NCBI GenBank assembly: GCA_003566635.1
Contig: PXCK01000112.1
Span: 1-50,355 of the forward strand
Direction of reading: 5' to 3'
DNA from: Balneolia bacterium
GTDB lineage: Bacteria > Bacteroidota > Rhodothermia > Balneolales > Cyclonatronaceae
Length of the DNA: 50,355 nucleotides
The position numbers and the translations under genes are program-made. Within the stretch, counting starts at the first letter, position 1, and the number at the start of each line of letters is the position of its first letter. Below, piece by piece: positions 33,715 through 43,647 of this stretch. The notes under the pieces were generated by a model that was given only the letters and a program-made list of their open reading frames with translations, made no database searches and was not told the origin of the DNA.

Positions 33715-35820
33715 ATGAAGTTTATATATCCGCTTTTTGGCTTAATGGTCTTACTAATCTTCACTTCAATCGCCGATGCTCAAACCCTTCGTGGTTTTAC
33801 CAATGATCGAGCTGAAACCTACCTCAAAATGGAGCAGGGCATTCTTGAAAAGTTCCAACCCGAAGATTATAGGCGTCACCTTTATAATCTAACCCAACAT
33901 CCACATGTTGCAGGAACCGAAGAAAGTCGTGCGGTTATAGAATATCTGGCCTCAACGATGGAAGCAGCGGGGTTGGATGTAACCCTGTACGATTACGACG
34001 TTTGGATGCCAACGCAAGGTCCTTCATCTGTATCGATTGTAACGCCCGTTCGTATGCCATTGAATGATCAGGAATTTATTTATGATGTTGACCCCTACAC
34101 CTCTCATCCCGGTCTCAAACCGGGATGGAATGCCTACTCCGGTTCGGGTGATGTTACCGCCGAAGTTGTTTATGCCAATTATGGCAGAAAAGAAGATTTT
34201 GAGCAACTTCGGGAATGGGGTGTAGACGTAACGGGCAAAATTGTTATCGCCCGATATGGCGGTAATTTCAGAGGATATAAAGCGAAATATGCCGAAGAAG
34301 CCGGAGCCATAGGATTAATTATGTATACCGACCCGGGAGACAGCGGTTATATGGCTGGCCCGGTTTATCCTTATGGACCTTATTCTAATGAAAGCACCAT
34401 TCAAAGAGGCTCCCTCCTCACACTCGATTATTTTGGCGATCCGCTTACACCATTTGAGCCGGCACTTCCGGTAAATGGAGACCAACGAGTGGAAAGACTT
34501 GATCCCGAAGAGGTACCGTTTCATAACATCCCTGTCGTACCTTTACCTTATGGTTCGGCTACCGAAATCTTATCCCGTATGGAGGGCGAATTTGTACCAA
34601 ACAGAAGCTGGCAAGGTGGTCTTCCTTATACCTATCGCCTTACAGGTGGACCAAACTTAAAGGTGAACGTTTTGGTTGATCAGCCTCACACACTTCAGCG
34701 GATTACAAACCCGATTGGTGTAATCCCCGGTAGCAAATATCCGGATGAATGGATTATTCTTGGAAGTCATCACGATGCATGGGGCTTTGGCACTACCGAT
34801 CCTAATAGCGGTACTGCCATGCTACTGGTTTTAGCCGAAATATTGGGTGAAGAAGCAAGGAACGGTAATCCACCCAAAAGAAGCATTATGATTGGCCACT
34901 GGGATGCCGAAGAATTTCTGTTGATTGGCTCAACTGAATGGGTAGAGCACTTGCGAGATGAACTTGACGCAAGTGCAATTATGTACATCAATGCCGATAT
35001 GTCGGTAACCGGGCCTAGTTTCAGGGCTTCATCATCCCCATCTTTAAAAAAATCCATATCTGAAGTTTCTCAGGTTATCTATCATCCGGACCAACCCGAC
35101 AAAACCCTTTTCGAGACCTGGATTCGTAACCCCAATGATACAGAAGCGCCAATTGGGAATCTGGGTGGTGGCTCCGACCATGTAGGGTTTTATATGCATT
35201 TGGGTATCCCTTCGGCAGGCGTTGCCATTTCCGGACCTGTACCTGTTTATCACAGCAATTATGATACGTTTTGGTTTTATGAAAACCATCTCGATCCCGA
35301 GTTTGTTTATGGCCCAACATTAGGAAAAGTATATGCCGCATTAGCGCTTCGTTTTGCCCATGCTGATATTCTACCCTACGATATGAAACGTTATGCTATC
35401 GATCTTAAGGGTCATGTAGAAGCAAAGAATCGTCTTTTCCAACAAAACGACCATGAACTTCAAGTGCCATTATTCGAAGAATCTTTGTCAAATTTGGAAC
35501 AAGTTCTAACTGAACTTCAGGAATTTCTTGCTATATCAGTCTTAGTAAGCGATGAAATAAAAGAGCAGATCAACAAAAAACTCATTCAATTTGAACGTGC
35601 GTTTTTACATGAAGGAGGTCTTGATTTTTCGGCCTGGTTGCAGTCTCTTTATGCGGCGCCTGATCCATATAGCGGGTACGCTTCCTGGATGTTACCTGCC
35701 TATCATTATGCTTTTCATGAAGGGTATGATGATGAACAGCTGAAGGAACTTGATCAAAAACACGCAGCTGCCATTAACCGCCTCATTGAAATGGCAGAAG
35801 CAGTTATGCAGGTTGAATGA
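33715..35820 (+). CDS. Secreted M28 family carboxypeptidase (glutamate carboxypeptidase II-like)
   Basis: This 701-residue protein has a signal peptide (about 1-22, ending IADAQ). A PA-type insert (about 140-270) and the M28 zinc peptidase domain follow, then a C-terminal helical dimerisation domain of the transferrin-receptor type. All co-catalytic zinc residues are visible: His352 (SHHDAW), Asp362 (DPNSG), Glu399 and Glu400 (DAEEF), Asp428 (NADM) and His513 (YHSNYDT). It should remove C-terminal residues from peptides outside the cytoplasm. It has no obvious T9SS tail. The small unknown gene converges on its end, 8 bases away. Confidence 0.93.
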   Translation: MKFIYPLFGLMVLLIFTSIADAQTLRGFTNDRAETYLKMEQGILEKFQPEDYRRHLYNLTQHPHVAGTEESRAVIEYLASTMEAAGLDVTLYDYDVWMPTQGPSSVSIVTPVRMPLNDQEFIYDVDPYTSHPGLKPGWNAYSGSGDVTAEVVYANYGRKEDFEQLREWGVDVTGKIVIARYGGNFRGYKAKYAEEAGAIGLIMYTDPGDSGYMAGPVYPYGPYSNESTIQRGSLLTLDYFGDPLTPFEPALPVNGDQRVERLDPEEVPFHNIPVVPLPYGSATEILSRMEGEFVPNRSWQGGLPYTYRLTGGPNLKVNVLVDQPHTLQRITNPIGVIPGSKYPDEWIILGSHHDAWGFGTTDPNSGTAMLLVLAEILGEEARNGNPPKRSIMIGHWDAEEFLLIGSTEWVEHLRDELDASAIMYINADMSVTGPSFRASSSPSLKKSISEVSQVIYHPDQPDKTLFETWIRNPNDTEAPIGNLGGGSDHVGFYMHLGIPSAGVAISGPVPVYHSNYDTFWFYENHLDPEFVYGPTLGKVYAALALRFAHADILPYDMKRYAIDLKGHVEAKNRLFQQNDHELQVPLFEESLSNLEQVLTELQEFLAISVLVSDEIKEQINKKLIQFERAFLHEGGLDFSAWLQSLYAAPDPYSGYASWMLPAYHYAFHEGYDDEQLKELDQKHAAAINRLIEMAEAVMQVE

Positions 35821-35828
35821 TAACGGCA

Positions 35829-36155
35829 TCAGCCGGAACAACCGCGGGTTCCGAGAAACCCACCTCCTGAATGTCGTTTAATGATTTCAGCTTTAAGCTT
35901 GTTACCAAAGAATGATTTTTTCAATTCGATTTTTACTTGGCGGGTTGCATCAAGATCGAGGTTTTCGGGATAAAAAATTCGGATTCCATCCTGATCTAAG
36001 GATTTTTGACTTTCGGTTGGATTGGTAGACTTTGAAATGGAAGCTTTCAACCCTGAGGATTCTTTTTCAATAACGATATTTGCCTCTTTATCCATGGCAT
36101 ACATCAGAACGGGAGCATCAATAAAAAATCGTGGTTCAGCAGTTTTATCACTCAT
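35829..36155 (-). CDS. Hypothetical protein, unknown
   Basis: This 108-residue protein has no signal peptide or membrane helix and matches no family I know. It has a hydrophobic start (RFFIDAPVLMYAMD), a middle rich in lysine, serine and acidic residues, and a glycine-rich end (SGGGFLGTRGCSG). It converges on the M28 peptidase. It is plausible as a real gene because it fills the gap with ordinary codon use, but support is limited. Confidence 0.45.
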   Translation of the reverse strand: MSDKTAEPRFFIDAPVLMYAMDKEANIVIEKESSGLKASISKSTNPTESQKSLDQDGIRIFYPENLDLDATRQVKIELKKSFFGNKLKAEIIKRHSGGGFLGTRGCSG

Positions 36156-36958
36156 GACATGTAGTATTTGTTTGGTGCTTTTGATTTATCTAAAGTAGGT
36201 TGTTCGTATTTTCATTCCAAAAATATCTTTAGTCGGGTTGAGGACTATTTGAAATTCAAAGAAACTTAGCGTTTGGGCAACTTAGGGGAGGTTTTTTTCT
36301 TGAATTATTGAAATGTTGTTTTTGGTTCATCTCTTATTTTTTTACTTAATTAATCACCAATGAGTTATAAATATTCTTTCATTTAAACCCGAATTATGTA
36401 TTAGGGATACATCATTATTATTTGTAGACATGTAGTCAAAAGCAAATATTAAAAAGCTTCTAAAGTGTAATTTGGGTTACACGATACGATATTGAATTGA
36501 ATCAAAAATATAAAATATTTTCCAGGTTTATCTGTTGCCTACCTACTGCGCGGCGGACTCATAGAGATTAATCTGCGGTTATCTGCTTAAATCTGAGCAA
36601 TCCGTGGTTAACTCCAAAAGTATTTGCAAGCTAGCAATTCACTTCTTAAATCAAACTCTAATTAATCTGTATAATATATAACATCATGTTCAAAGAGTCT
36701 GCTGCTCCATAGTACTCGTTTAGATATAGTTAATTTGCTTAGTGCTACTTTTAATAGAAAAAAATAACCAATAGTCACGACTGTATTTAAATGGATGGAA
36801 AGTTGTTACGCCTTAGCGAGAAAAAAATACTCTGAAACCTACCGACATATCAAGGCAAATTTAAAAATATTGATATTCGGTAATTTCAAATCATCAAAAT
36901 AACTTTAAACAAAATTTCTTATTCTTTTTTAGGTTATAAATCTCTAAGAAGTTACAAT
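36156..36958. other. Gene-free stretch with repeat fragments
   Basis: No convincing gene is seen in these 803 bases. At 36385-36398 is a short arm of the dispersed palindrome (AAACCCGAATTA). At about 36568-36611, TAATCTGCGGTTATCTGC and AATCTGAGCAATCCGTGG resemble a repetitive fragment common in Bacteroidota and Chlorobi genomes. The rest is AT-rich and unremarkable. Confidence 0.5.
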
Positions 36959-37783
36959 ATGCCAAAAAATATCCTCATTTTACTTGCACTCCTATTCCCT
37001 GCTTTGGCAATTGCACAAACTAAACCCGATTCCACTAAAATCGCCGAAATAAACCGACTGGGTACCATGCTTTATCAATATGATCAAGCTGCATGGCATG
37101 GCACTGATGCCATTATCCCATTAATGGTAGAAATTGAAAATTTAAGTGAGTTGATTCAAGGGTTCGTAGTTAAACAAACCGAATCGGGTTGGAGTAAAGC
37201 TTTTGGCAGAATTGAAAAATCGGATAAGGAACATGCTTTTTATATCGTGTTTGAAGCATTTTTAGATGAAAATTTCAGGGAGATTTCATCTCATTATTAC
37301 GAGGATAACCGAATTGACATCGGTTTTTACAGAGACGCCATGAGAGCCCGAAATATAGCTGCCAAACGTTTTGAACCAAATGAAGAGGTGCCATTTAATA
37401 CTGCCGTTATACCAGCTAATGATGATTTGTTTTACGTGTATTTCATGCCTGCTCAACCTGCGATTAATGTGCATTATGTTGGAGGTGATGTGCGCTTCAC
37501 TTATTCGGTCTCTCAAGATAGCATTGTGGATACAAAGGTACTTCATCAAAGAATTCTAGCAGTTGACTTAAGGGATGATAATGTGTCAGCCTCTATAAGC
37601 ACAGGCGTTTTATATGACCACCCGGTTGAAACGGATGTATTTTTTGCAATCAGCAGACGTCCAATTAGCGGAACCAATCTACGCCATATTGTTATGACGG
37701 AAACATGGATATATATGCTGGGTCCAAATGGGATATTCGACTACATAGATAGAGAGGAATATTTTAGCAGGGAAATAGATTGA
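36959..37783 (+). CDS. Hypothetical exported protein
   Basis: This 274-residue protein starts with a signal peptide (about 1-19, hydrophobic LILLALLFPALAIA then Q). The mature part has no known motif. It has repeated beta-like segments and DNRIDIGFYRDAM, YVYFMPAQPAINVHYVGGDVR, and a late YIDREEYFS. A periplasmic or outer-membrane protein is likely. No partner gene is close: the upstream stretch is gene-free and the next gene (icd) converges. Confidence 0.7.
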   Translation: MPKNILILLALLFPALAIAQTKPDSTKIAEINRLGTMLYQYDQAAWHGTDAIIPLMVEIENLSELIQGFVVKQTESGWSKAFGRIEKSDKEHAFYIVFEAFLDENFREISSHYYEDNRIDIGFYRDAMRARNIAAKRFEPNEEVPFNTAVIPANDDLFYVYFMPAQPAINVHYVGGDVRFTYSVSQDSIVDTKVLHQRILAVDLRDDNVSASISTGVLYDHPVETDVFFAISRRPISGTNLRHIVMTETWIYMLGPNGIFDYIDREEYFSREID

Positions 37784-38078
37784 AAGCATGTCAGTATTTA
37801 ATCACTGAAACCGTTTTATTATCTATTAGAAGGCGTTGAAAACCAGGGATTTTGGTCGTATTCAATGCCGTTGCGAAAATAAAACCGCAGTATAGCTAAT
37901 CTATTCGAGGATTTTATTTTTGTGACAAGGCAGAAGGCGGGCAAAATAACGGTTTCGCAAAGGATTCAATTACAGGCAATTAAATATATTGATACCTTCA
38001 ACTCAAAATAAAAACCCGAATTACTCCATAAACGATAATTTATCGTTGTGAATAATCCGGGTTAAAGATCAAGCAGTG
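37784..38078. repeat. Structured intergenic region ending in a dispersed palindrome (copy 6)
   Basis: The complete element lies at 38013-38063: AACCCGAATTACTCCATAAA at the left and GTGAATAATCCGGGTT at the right, with a short central palindrome ACGATAATTTATCGT. It ends 15 bases beyond the isocitrate dehydrogenase stop and may end that transcript. Upstream, GGCGTTGAA (about 37831) and TTCAATGCC (about 37866) can pair, as can GAAAATAAAACC and GGATTTTATTTT around 37877-37920, so the region may fold when transcribed. No gene is seen. Confidence 0.65.
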
Positions 38079-39512
38079 TTACTGTCCCTGCCCTAAAGAG
38101 AAACCTCTTTCGCCATCAAAATAATAGAGATTTTCCGTTTTTATAGCATCGAATCCATGCTCATGAACAGATTTCAATAGTTCAAAAATAGCATCATTCT
38201 GAATTGTTTCTTCGTTTTTAGTCATGAAACGACAACGCCAATGATCTGTACAGAATGTTTCTTTAAATCCATCGGGCCAAACTTTTACTCCACGGTTTGT
38301 TATCAAAACAAGTTCAAGTTTATCCGTTCCGGCTTCTTTCAATTTGTCACCAAAGGCTACAGCATCGCCTGTTCCATGGTGTATAAAAACATCAACACCC
38401 TTAAGCTCCTTTTTAGAAGTTTTTCGCTCATATTTGTGGAACTGAATAACTTCATTTCTTTCGCTTATAACAGCAGATAAATATTCCGGCTGTTGACCAA
38501 GTCGCTTGATTACTTCCTCGGCAAATTCCTTTGTATTTACCAACTTCTCACTCTTTTCGGCATCGTAAATATCACGGGTGTGAATTTTATCTTCAAGAGT
38601 TTTAAGCCAGGCATTTTCAATTTTTGCAGCAACTTCGCCTTCACCCAAGTGTCTTAACATTAAAATGGCACCCTGTAATAATCCACTTGGATTTGCAATT
38701 TTTTGGCCTGCAATATCAGGAGCTGAACCATGAATAGCTTCAAACATCGCACATTCTTCCCCAATATTACTTGATCCGCAAAGACCAACAGAGCCGGAAA
38801 TTTGTGCTGCAATATCCGAAATAATATCACCGTATAAATTCGCTGTAACAATTACATCAAAATTTTCAGGCTGTTCGGCCAGTTTTGCAGAACCGATATC
38901 AATAATCATATGATCACTTTCGATATCAGGATACTGAGCTGCGAATTCATTAAAGACTTTTCTAAAGAGACCATCTGTCTGCTTCATGATATTGTCTTTG
39001 CTGAAGCATGTTACTTTTTTACGACCGTTAGTGCGAGCATATTCAAAAGCATATTTAACAATTTTCTCGCAACCGGGTCTGGTGATTAATTTCAAGCATT
39101 GTTCTACTTCATCGGTTTGGCGGTGCTCTATTCCGGCATATAAATCCTCTTCATTTTCTCTTACAATTACCATATCCATTTTTTCGTGCTTAGTATGCAC
39201 GAACGGATGATAGCTTTTTATAGGCCTTACATTAGCAAAAAGGCTTAGGGTTTTGCGAGTGGTAACATTCAAACTTTTAAAACCGCCACCTTGAGGTGTT
39301 GTAATTGGCGCTTTAAGAAAGACTTTATTTTTACGGAGAATATCCCAACTTTCCGGTGAAATTCCGGATGTATGGCCACTAAGGTATGCTTTTTCTCCTA
39401 TTACAATTTCATCGTATTCTAAAGGGGCACCGGCAGCCTTTAAAATCTCGAGGGTTGCTTCCATGATCTCAGGGCCAATTCCGTCGCCTTTAGCAATAGT
39501 AATTCTTTTCAT
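38079..39512 (-). CDS. icd: NADP-dependent isocitrate dehydrogenase
   Basis: This 477-residue protein oxidatively decarboxylates isocitrate to 2-oxoglutarate in the citric acid cycle. The start IAKGDGIGPEIMEA and the segment SLNVTTRKTLSLFANVRP, which includes the phosphate/isocitrate-binding residues, are typical. The catalytic region VTANLYGDIISDIAAQ and the nucleotide loop EAIHGSAPDIAG are visible. It carries a C-terminal extension of about 140 residues after the core, like the Thermus-type homodimeric enzyme. Coenzyme preference is inferred from this type. A dispersed palindrome lies just past the stop. Confidence 0.9.
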   Translation of the reverse strand: MKRITIAKGDGIGPEIMEATLEILKAAGAPLEYDEIVIGEKAYLSGHTSGISPESWDILRKNKVFLKAPITTPQGGGFKSLNVTTRKTLSLFANVRPIKSYHPFVHTKHEKMDMVIVRENEEDLYAGIEHRQTDEVEQCLKLITRPGCEKIVKYAFEYARTNGRKKVTCFSKDNIMKQTDGLFRKVFNEFAAQYPDIESDHMIIDIGSAKLAEQPENFDVIVTANLYGDIISDIAAQISGSVGLCGSSNIGEECAMFEAIHGSAPDIAGQKIANPSGLLQGAILMLRHLGEGEVAAKIENAWLKTLEDKIHTRDIYDAEKSEKLVNTKEFAEEVIKRLGQQPEYLSAVISERNEVIQFHKYERKTSKKELKGVDVFIHHGTGDAVAFGDKLKEAGTDKLELVLITNRGVKVWPDGFKETFCTDHWRCRFMTKNEETIQNDAIFELLKSVHEHGFDAIKTENLYYFDGERGFSLGQGQ

Positions 39513-39830
39513 GATATTCTCTTAATAAATGGATGTTTAAACTTTTTCTGTAATAATTGGGCCATCAAATAAATACTAAAAATGAGGCTCAGATAGTCGA
39601 TATCTTACTCTAACTAAGGCGAAGCTTAATAATCTGTGACCTGCATGAACTAAACTTTTATGGTTTCAAACCTACATTTTCACCTTAAATAAGAATGACC
39701 AAAAATAAGGTTTCCAACCGAAAAAAACGAACCTTATACTCCCGGTTATCAATAGCTTTATTTTAGATTTACCGAACTAAAAAATTCTTGCTAAGGTTTT
39801 ACAATCATATTTCAAATTCATTCTCTTCTT
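39513..39830. other. Divergent gene-free gap between icd and the AlkA-like gene
   Basis: These 318 bases hold the divergent promoters of icd and the AlkA-like gene. No gene, repeat or strong hairpin is seen; no clear promoter could be assigned. Confidence 0.4.
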
Positions 39831-40790
39831 ATGGCATTTTCCTGGAAACTTCACTCTCGTCCACCTCACGATTTTTTTCTTTGTTTAGATGTAGACAACT
39901 ACTTCGATATTGAACACGACCCTGCTTCAATCCCGGAGCAAGGGTTCACTCGTTCTTTACCTCTTACAGAGAAAGATATCTTGGTAACCATTTTCTTTAA
40001 TGGAGATCCGGAAGATCCCGTATTTACGATTGAATGTGATGAACAGCTTGATGATGCAGAAAAAAAAGAAGCAAATCGAGTGTTAGCAAGAATACTGGGT
40101 ACTGATCTGGATTTGAGACCATTCTATAAAAAGATCAAGAATGATCCCCTTATGCAACCTTTGACCGAAGAATTGTACGGATTAAAACGGTTAAGCAGAG
40201 CAAACCTTTTTCAAGACGCCGTGAATCGTATCATCATAGCGCAAATTAATCACAAGCCAACAGCTAAAAAAATGGTTAATGGCGTTCGTATGGCCTATTC
40301 AACCCGTTTTGATACGCCTAAAGGCACCTTTTATGCCTGGCCCCGTCCAGAAAGACTGATTGGTGCCGATCCGGTTTCTCTAAAACAATACGGTCTTTCA
40401 CTTAGGAAGGGTGAATATGTTGTTGGTTTAGCTCATGAGTTTGTTTCCGGTAATATGAATATGGAAAAACTTGAGAATCTGCATCCGTTACATTTTTATA
40501 ATACCATTCTCAAAGTAAGAGGAATTGGCCCAACTACAGCTCAAGATTTGATGTTATTTCGGAATCGTAGTGATGCATGGTTTCCATCACATATAGATAA
40601 AGGAGAAGAAAAAGGAATAAGGAAATGGATTATTATGTCGTATGGAGGAGACCCCGATAACACAACAGACGAAAACTTCAAAAAAATGATTGCGCACTGG
40701 AAAGGCAACGAAAGTTTAGCATTAGAGCATTTATTTGTTAATTGGGTATTGAGTGAAAAACGGCGCGAATATCGATCTAAAAAGGCGTAA
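39831..40790 (+). CDS. AlkA-like DNA glycosylase-family protein
   Basis: This 319-residue protein matches the HhH-GPD superfamily. It has an N-terminal AlkA-type domain, a helical part with RKGEYVVGLA, and the helix-hairpin-helix VRGIGPTTAQDL (about 230-241). It should excise alkylated bases from DNA. After the HhH the sequence runs DAWFPSHID. AlkA has the catalytic Asp in VFLPDD, so here the aspartate is displaced by two residues or lost; activity is uncertain. It is followed closely by a DUF420 gene. Confidence 0.65.
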   Translation: MAFSWKLHSRPPHDFFLCLDVDNYFDIEHDPASIPEQGFTRSLPLTEKDILVTIFFNGDPEDPVFTIECDEQLDDAEKKEANRVLARILGTDLDLRPFYKKIKNDPLMQPLTEELYGLKRLSRANLFQDAVNRIIIAQINHKPTAKKMVNGVRMAYSTRFDTPKGTFYAWPRPERLIGADPVSLKQYGLSLRKGEYVVGLAHEFVSGNMNMEKLENLHPLHFYNTILKVRGIGPTTAQDLMLFRNRSDAWFPSHIDKGEEKGIRKWIIMSYGGDPDNTTDENFKKMIAHWKGNESLALEHLFVNWVLSEKRREYRSKKA

Positions 40791-40827
40791 ATTTATTCAA
40801 TAATAACTATTCAGAATTCAATTACAA

Positions 40828-41397
40828 ATGGACAAACATTTTTCAAAGCAGGTAACGATTGAATCATTCAAAAACCTGAATGTTGCTAAAGCAGTCATTG
40901 GCATTATGATTGCCAGCGGACTGGTTCTCATCTTTCTTTTTTGGCTACTTTATTTCCGTGACGGAGCAGAAGTCGTTCCAACATGGGTATATCAATTACC
41001 TTCACTTAATGCTTTTTTTAATAGTGTAGCTACAGTTCTACTAATTTTAGCTTTTATTGAAATTAAAAAAAGGCGTTTCGTTCAACATATGCGATACAAC
41101 TTAGCGGCATTTGTGGCTTCTGCATTTTTTCTCATTAGCTATGTGCTTTATCATAATTTTGTCGGGCATACGCCTTTCCCGGGAGAAGGATGGATACGCC
41201 CCGTGTATTTCTTTATTTTGATAAGTCATATCATTTTGTCTGTAGCGGTAGTACCCTTAATCCTAAGCAGCTTCTTTTTTGCATTTGCCGGAAAGTTTGA
41301 GACTCACCGTAAGATTTCCAAGTTTACCTTTCCGATATGGATTTATGTTTCTATAACCGGAGTGGTAATTTTCTTTGTCTTAAATATTTATCTGTAA
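40828..41397 (+). CDS. DUF420 family membrane protein
   Basis: This 189-residue protein has about five hydrophobic segments and the DUF420 pattern, including YVLYHNFVGHTPF with histidines, and SHIILSVAVVPLIL. Related CtaM proteins help assemble cytochrome oxidases in Firmicutes. Here no oxidase genes are adjacent, so the role is unclear. It follows the AlkA-like gene by 37 bases and converges on the permease gene. Confidence 0.8.
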   Translation: MDKHFSKQVTIESFKNLNVAKAVIGIMIASGLVLIFLFWLLYFRDGAEVVPTWVYQLPSLNAFFNSVATVLLILAFIEIKKRRFVQHMRYNLAAFVASAFFLISYVLYHNFVGHTPFPGEGWIRPVYFFILISHIILSVAVVPLILSSFFFAFAGKFETHRKISKFTFPIWIYVSITGVVIFFVLNIYL

Positions 41398-41430
41398 ATC
41401 TGTCGATTTGCTTAATTATGAGCTCAGCAA

Positions 41431-43647
41431 TTAAAACTTACTTATAATAATTAATGCACAATCTGATTTTCGGGCGAAATCTAGTATTACATTCCCAAAA
41501 ATGACCTGTTTATTCTTTTTACTGCCCAAGCCCATTATGGTTAAATCGTGATTTGTGGCTTCATTAACCAATGTTTGGGTAACATCGTTACTTTTTATTA
41601 CGATGCTACTCGACTTACCCGGCACAACATTTCTAGCAAAACCTTTTAGTTTCTTTTTTATTCCGTCAATTTTCTTATCGGGCGTGTTCTCAGGTAAAAT
41701 TTGAAGGAAAGTAACTTCAGGTTCAATTTCACGCCATAAACTACCAATCAATCTTGCGCGAAGAGCATCATGTTCGGACATGCCTGCTACGGGAACAAGA
41801 ATTTTTTTAGAGTTCAGAATTTGCCAGCCAGCAAATGGTTGACGGAAAACAATAACATCGCAAGCCGCTGATTTAACAAGGTTTTCAAGGTGATCAACCG
41901 TATCAGTATTTTGGAGATTACTAAGCCCCAATAGTAAACTTCTGCATTGGTGTGTTTCCACAACTCTGCTTATTTCATCCCAAGGTTCAGTAGCTATGGT
42001 AGTTAGTGCATCTGGACGAACATCAACCTCAAGAGAAGTCTCCAATGCTAACTGAAGCGTGCGCTGACTATTGGTTACTTTTTCCGGGATTAATGATTGT
42101 TCTTTGGGTGGAATTACAATTGATAATAAAAGTACGCGTCCTACGACAGGAGGTGCTAATGCATTCGCTACAAATACCATTGATTTTGCATTATCGGGGT
42201 TAGCTACAGGCACCAAAACCAATGGCTTTAATCCACGCAGGCGAACCATATCGGGGTCACGTGCTTCAGCAGCTGCATCATAAACCCTGGCTTTACCTGC
42301 AAAAAGAGCCATAAACAAAGCTACGCCCATTCCGAGCCATACAAGTGTAATGCCACCTGCTGCCGGCTCTGCAAAAGCTTGAAAAATTGCCAACCCGAAA
42401 CAGGCAAGGAATCCAACAATAGGAATTAATGGGAAAAATGGCGTCTGAAATGTTTCGGTACTACTGAATGTACGTTTACGCATCAGGTAGCAAATAACAT
42501 GACCAAGTGCGAACGTAATTAAAAAGATGAGAGATGATGCGGCACCGGCAGCCGCCACATTTGGCAGAACAATTATTAGTGTGCCAATAATAGCAGCCGT
42601 TACCAGTATGGCCGGAATGGGAGTACCTGTCTTTCTGTCAATATGAGACAATTGCCATGCTAAAGTTCTGTCGTTTGCCATTGCCAAAGCCACTCTCGAT
42701 GCAGCAAAAATATTTGCCTGCAATGCAGTAAGCATGGAGATAATACCTGCAATGGTAACAAACCAAAGTCCAAACGAACCAAGATAATTTTCTGCTGCTA
42801 TAGCTACTACAGTTTCAGGATATTGAGAACTAAGTTCAGCAATTTTTTGTCCGGGTTCCATTCCAACAGTCATCACAACAAATAATAATGGCAAATAAAT
42901 AGTAAGCCCTATTATTAAAGTAGCAATCATAGCTTTTGGAATCGTTTTGGCCGGATTTTTGACCTCGCCACCAACAGCTGCAATTAAGTCAAACCCTTGC
43001 ATTGCAATAAAAGTGTAACCCATAGCCATTAGAAGGCCGGTACCACCACCAGCAAAAAATGGTTCAAGGGTTGTAGTAACATGATCTAATGATGTTCGAA
43101 AAAAAGCAGCTAACCCTCCGGCAATTAAAACACCGAATACAATTACCTTGCCAATATTAACCCAGGTTCCTCCACCTCCATTTGACCTGGTAAGTGACCA
43201 TGTATAACCACCTAAAGCGGTAAGAGCGAAAAACAAGATGATAGTTCTGCTACCAAACTGTTCGATTAAGTCGGGTGGTAAAATCTGTTGAACTGCAAAC
43301 CATAAAAACGCGCCAAACCCAAGTGCATATAAAACGGCAGCTACTATGGATGCAAACCATACAATCCATCCAACTCCGAAGGCTACCTGCACACTTAATG
43401 CTTTTTTAGCAAAATTATAGGTACCCCCAGATTGCGGATTAGCTGTCGCCATTTCAGCAAAACTTAAAGCAGTAATAAATGCTATTATTCCATTTAAAAC
43501 AAAAGCGAGTATAGCAGATGGTCCTGATACAGAAAAAGCCACACCTGCCAACGCAAGTATACCACCTCCAACCATGGCACCTACACCAACGCTGGTTGCG
43601 CCGGCTAAACCAAGTGTACGTTTGCTATCTTCGTTTGTAGTAGAAAT
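41431..43647 (-). CDS. APC-superfamily amino acid permease fused to universal stress protein domains, ATT start
   Basis: This protein of about 738 residues has twelve or more membrane helices of the APC family, then a soluble C-terminal part (from about 470) with two USP-like segments (for example KPLVLVPVANPD, KKILVPVAGMSEHDAL and TIMGLGSKKN). Such fusions import amino acids under USP control. The first ATG (43575) would cut the first helix: upstream in-frame codons encode RTLGLAGATSVGVGAM, the usual start of APC helix 1. No ATG, GTG or TTG precedes them before an in-frame TAA. The best start is ATT at 43645-43647, 6 bases after an AAGGAG site (43654-43659). Confidence 0.82.
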   Translation of the reverse strand: MSTTNEDSKRTLGLAGATSVGVGAMVGGGILALAGVAFSVSGPSAILAFVLNGIIAFITALSFAEMATANPQSGGTYNFAKKALSVQVAFGVGWIVWFASIVAAVLYALGFGAFLWFAVQQILPPDLIEQFGSRTIILFFALTALGGYTWSLTRSNGGGGTWVNIGKVIVFGVLIAGGLAAFFRTSLDHVTTTLEPFFAGGGTGLLMAMGYTFIAMQGFDLIAAVGGEVKNPAKTIPKAMIATLIIGLTIYLPLLFVVMTVGMEPGQKIAELSSQYPETVVAIAAENYLGSFGLWFVTIAGIISMLTALQANIFAASRVALAMANDRTLAWQLSHIDRKTGTPIPAILVTAAIIGTLIIVLPNVAAAGAASSLIFLITFALGHVICYLMRKRTFSSTETFQTPFFPLIPIVGFLACFGLAIFQAFAEPAAGGITLVWLGMGVALFMALFAGKARVYDAAAEARDPDMVRLRGLKPLVLVPVANPDNAKSMVFVANALAPPVVGRVLLLSIVIPPKEQSLIPEKVTNSQRTLQLALETSLEVDVRPDALTTIATEPWDEISRVVETHQCRSLLLGLSNLQNTDTVDHLENLVKSAACDVIVFRQPFAGWQILNSKKILVPVAGMSEHDALRARLIGSLWREIEPEVTFLQILPENTPDKKIDGIKKKLKGFARNVVPGKSSSIVIKSNDVTQTLVNEATNHDLTIMGLGSKKNKQVIFGNVILDFARKSDCALIIISKF

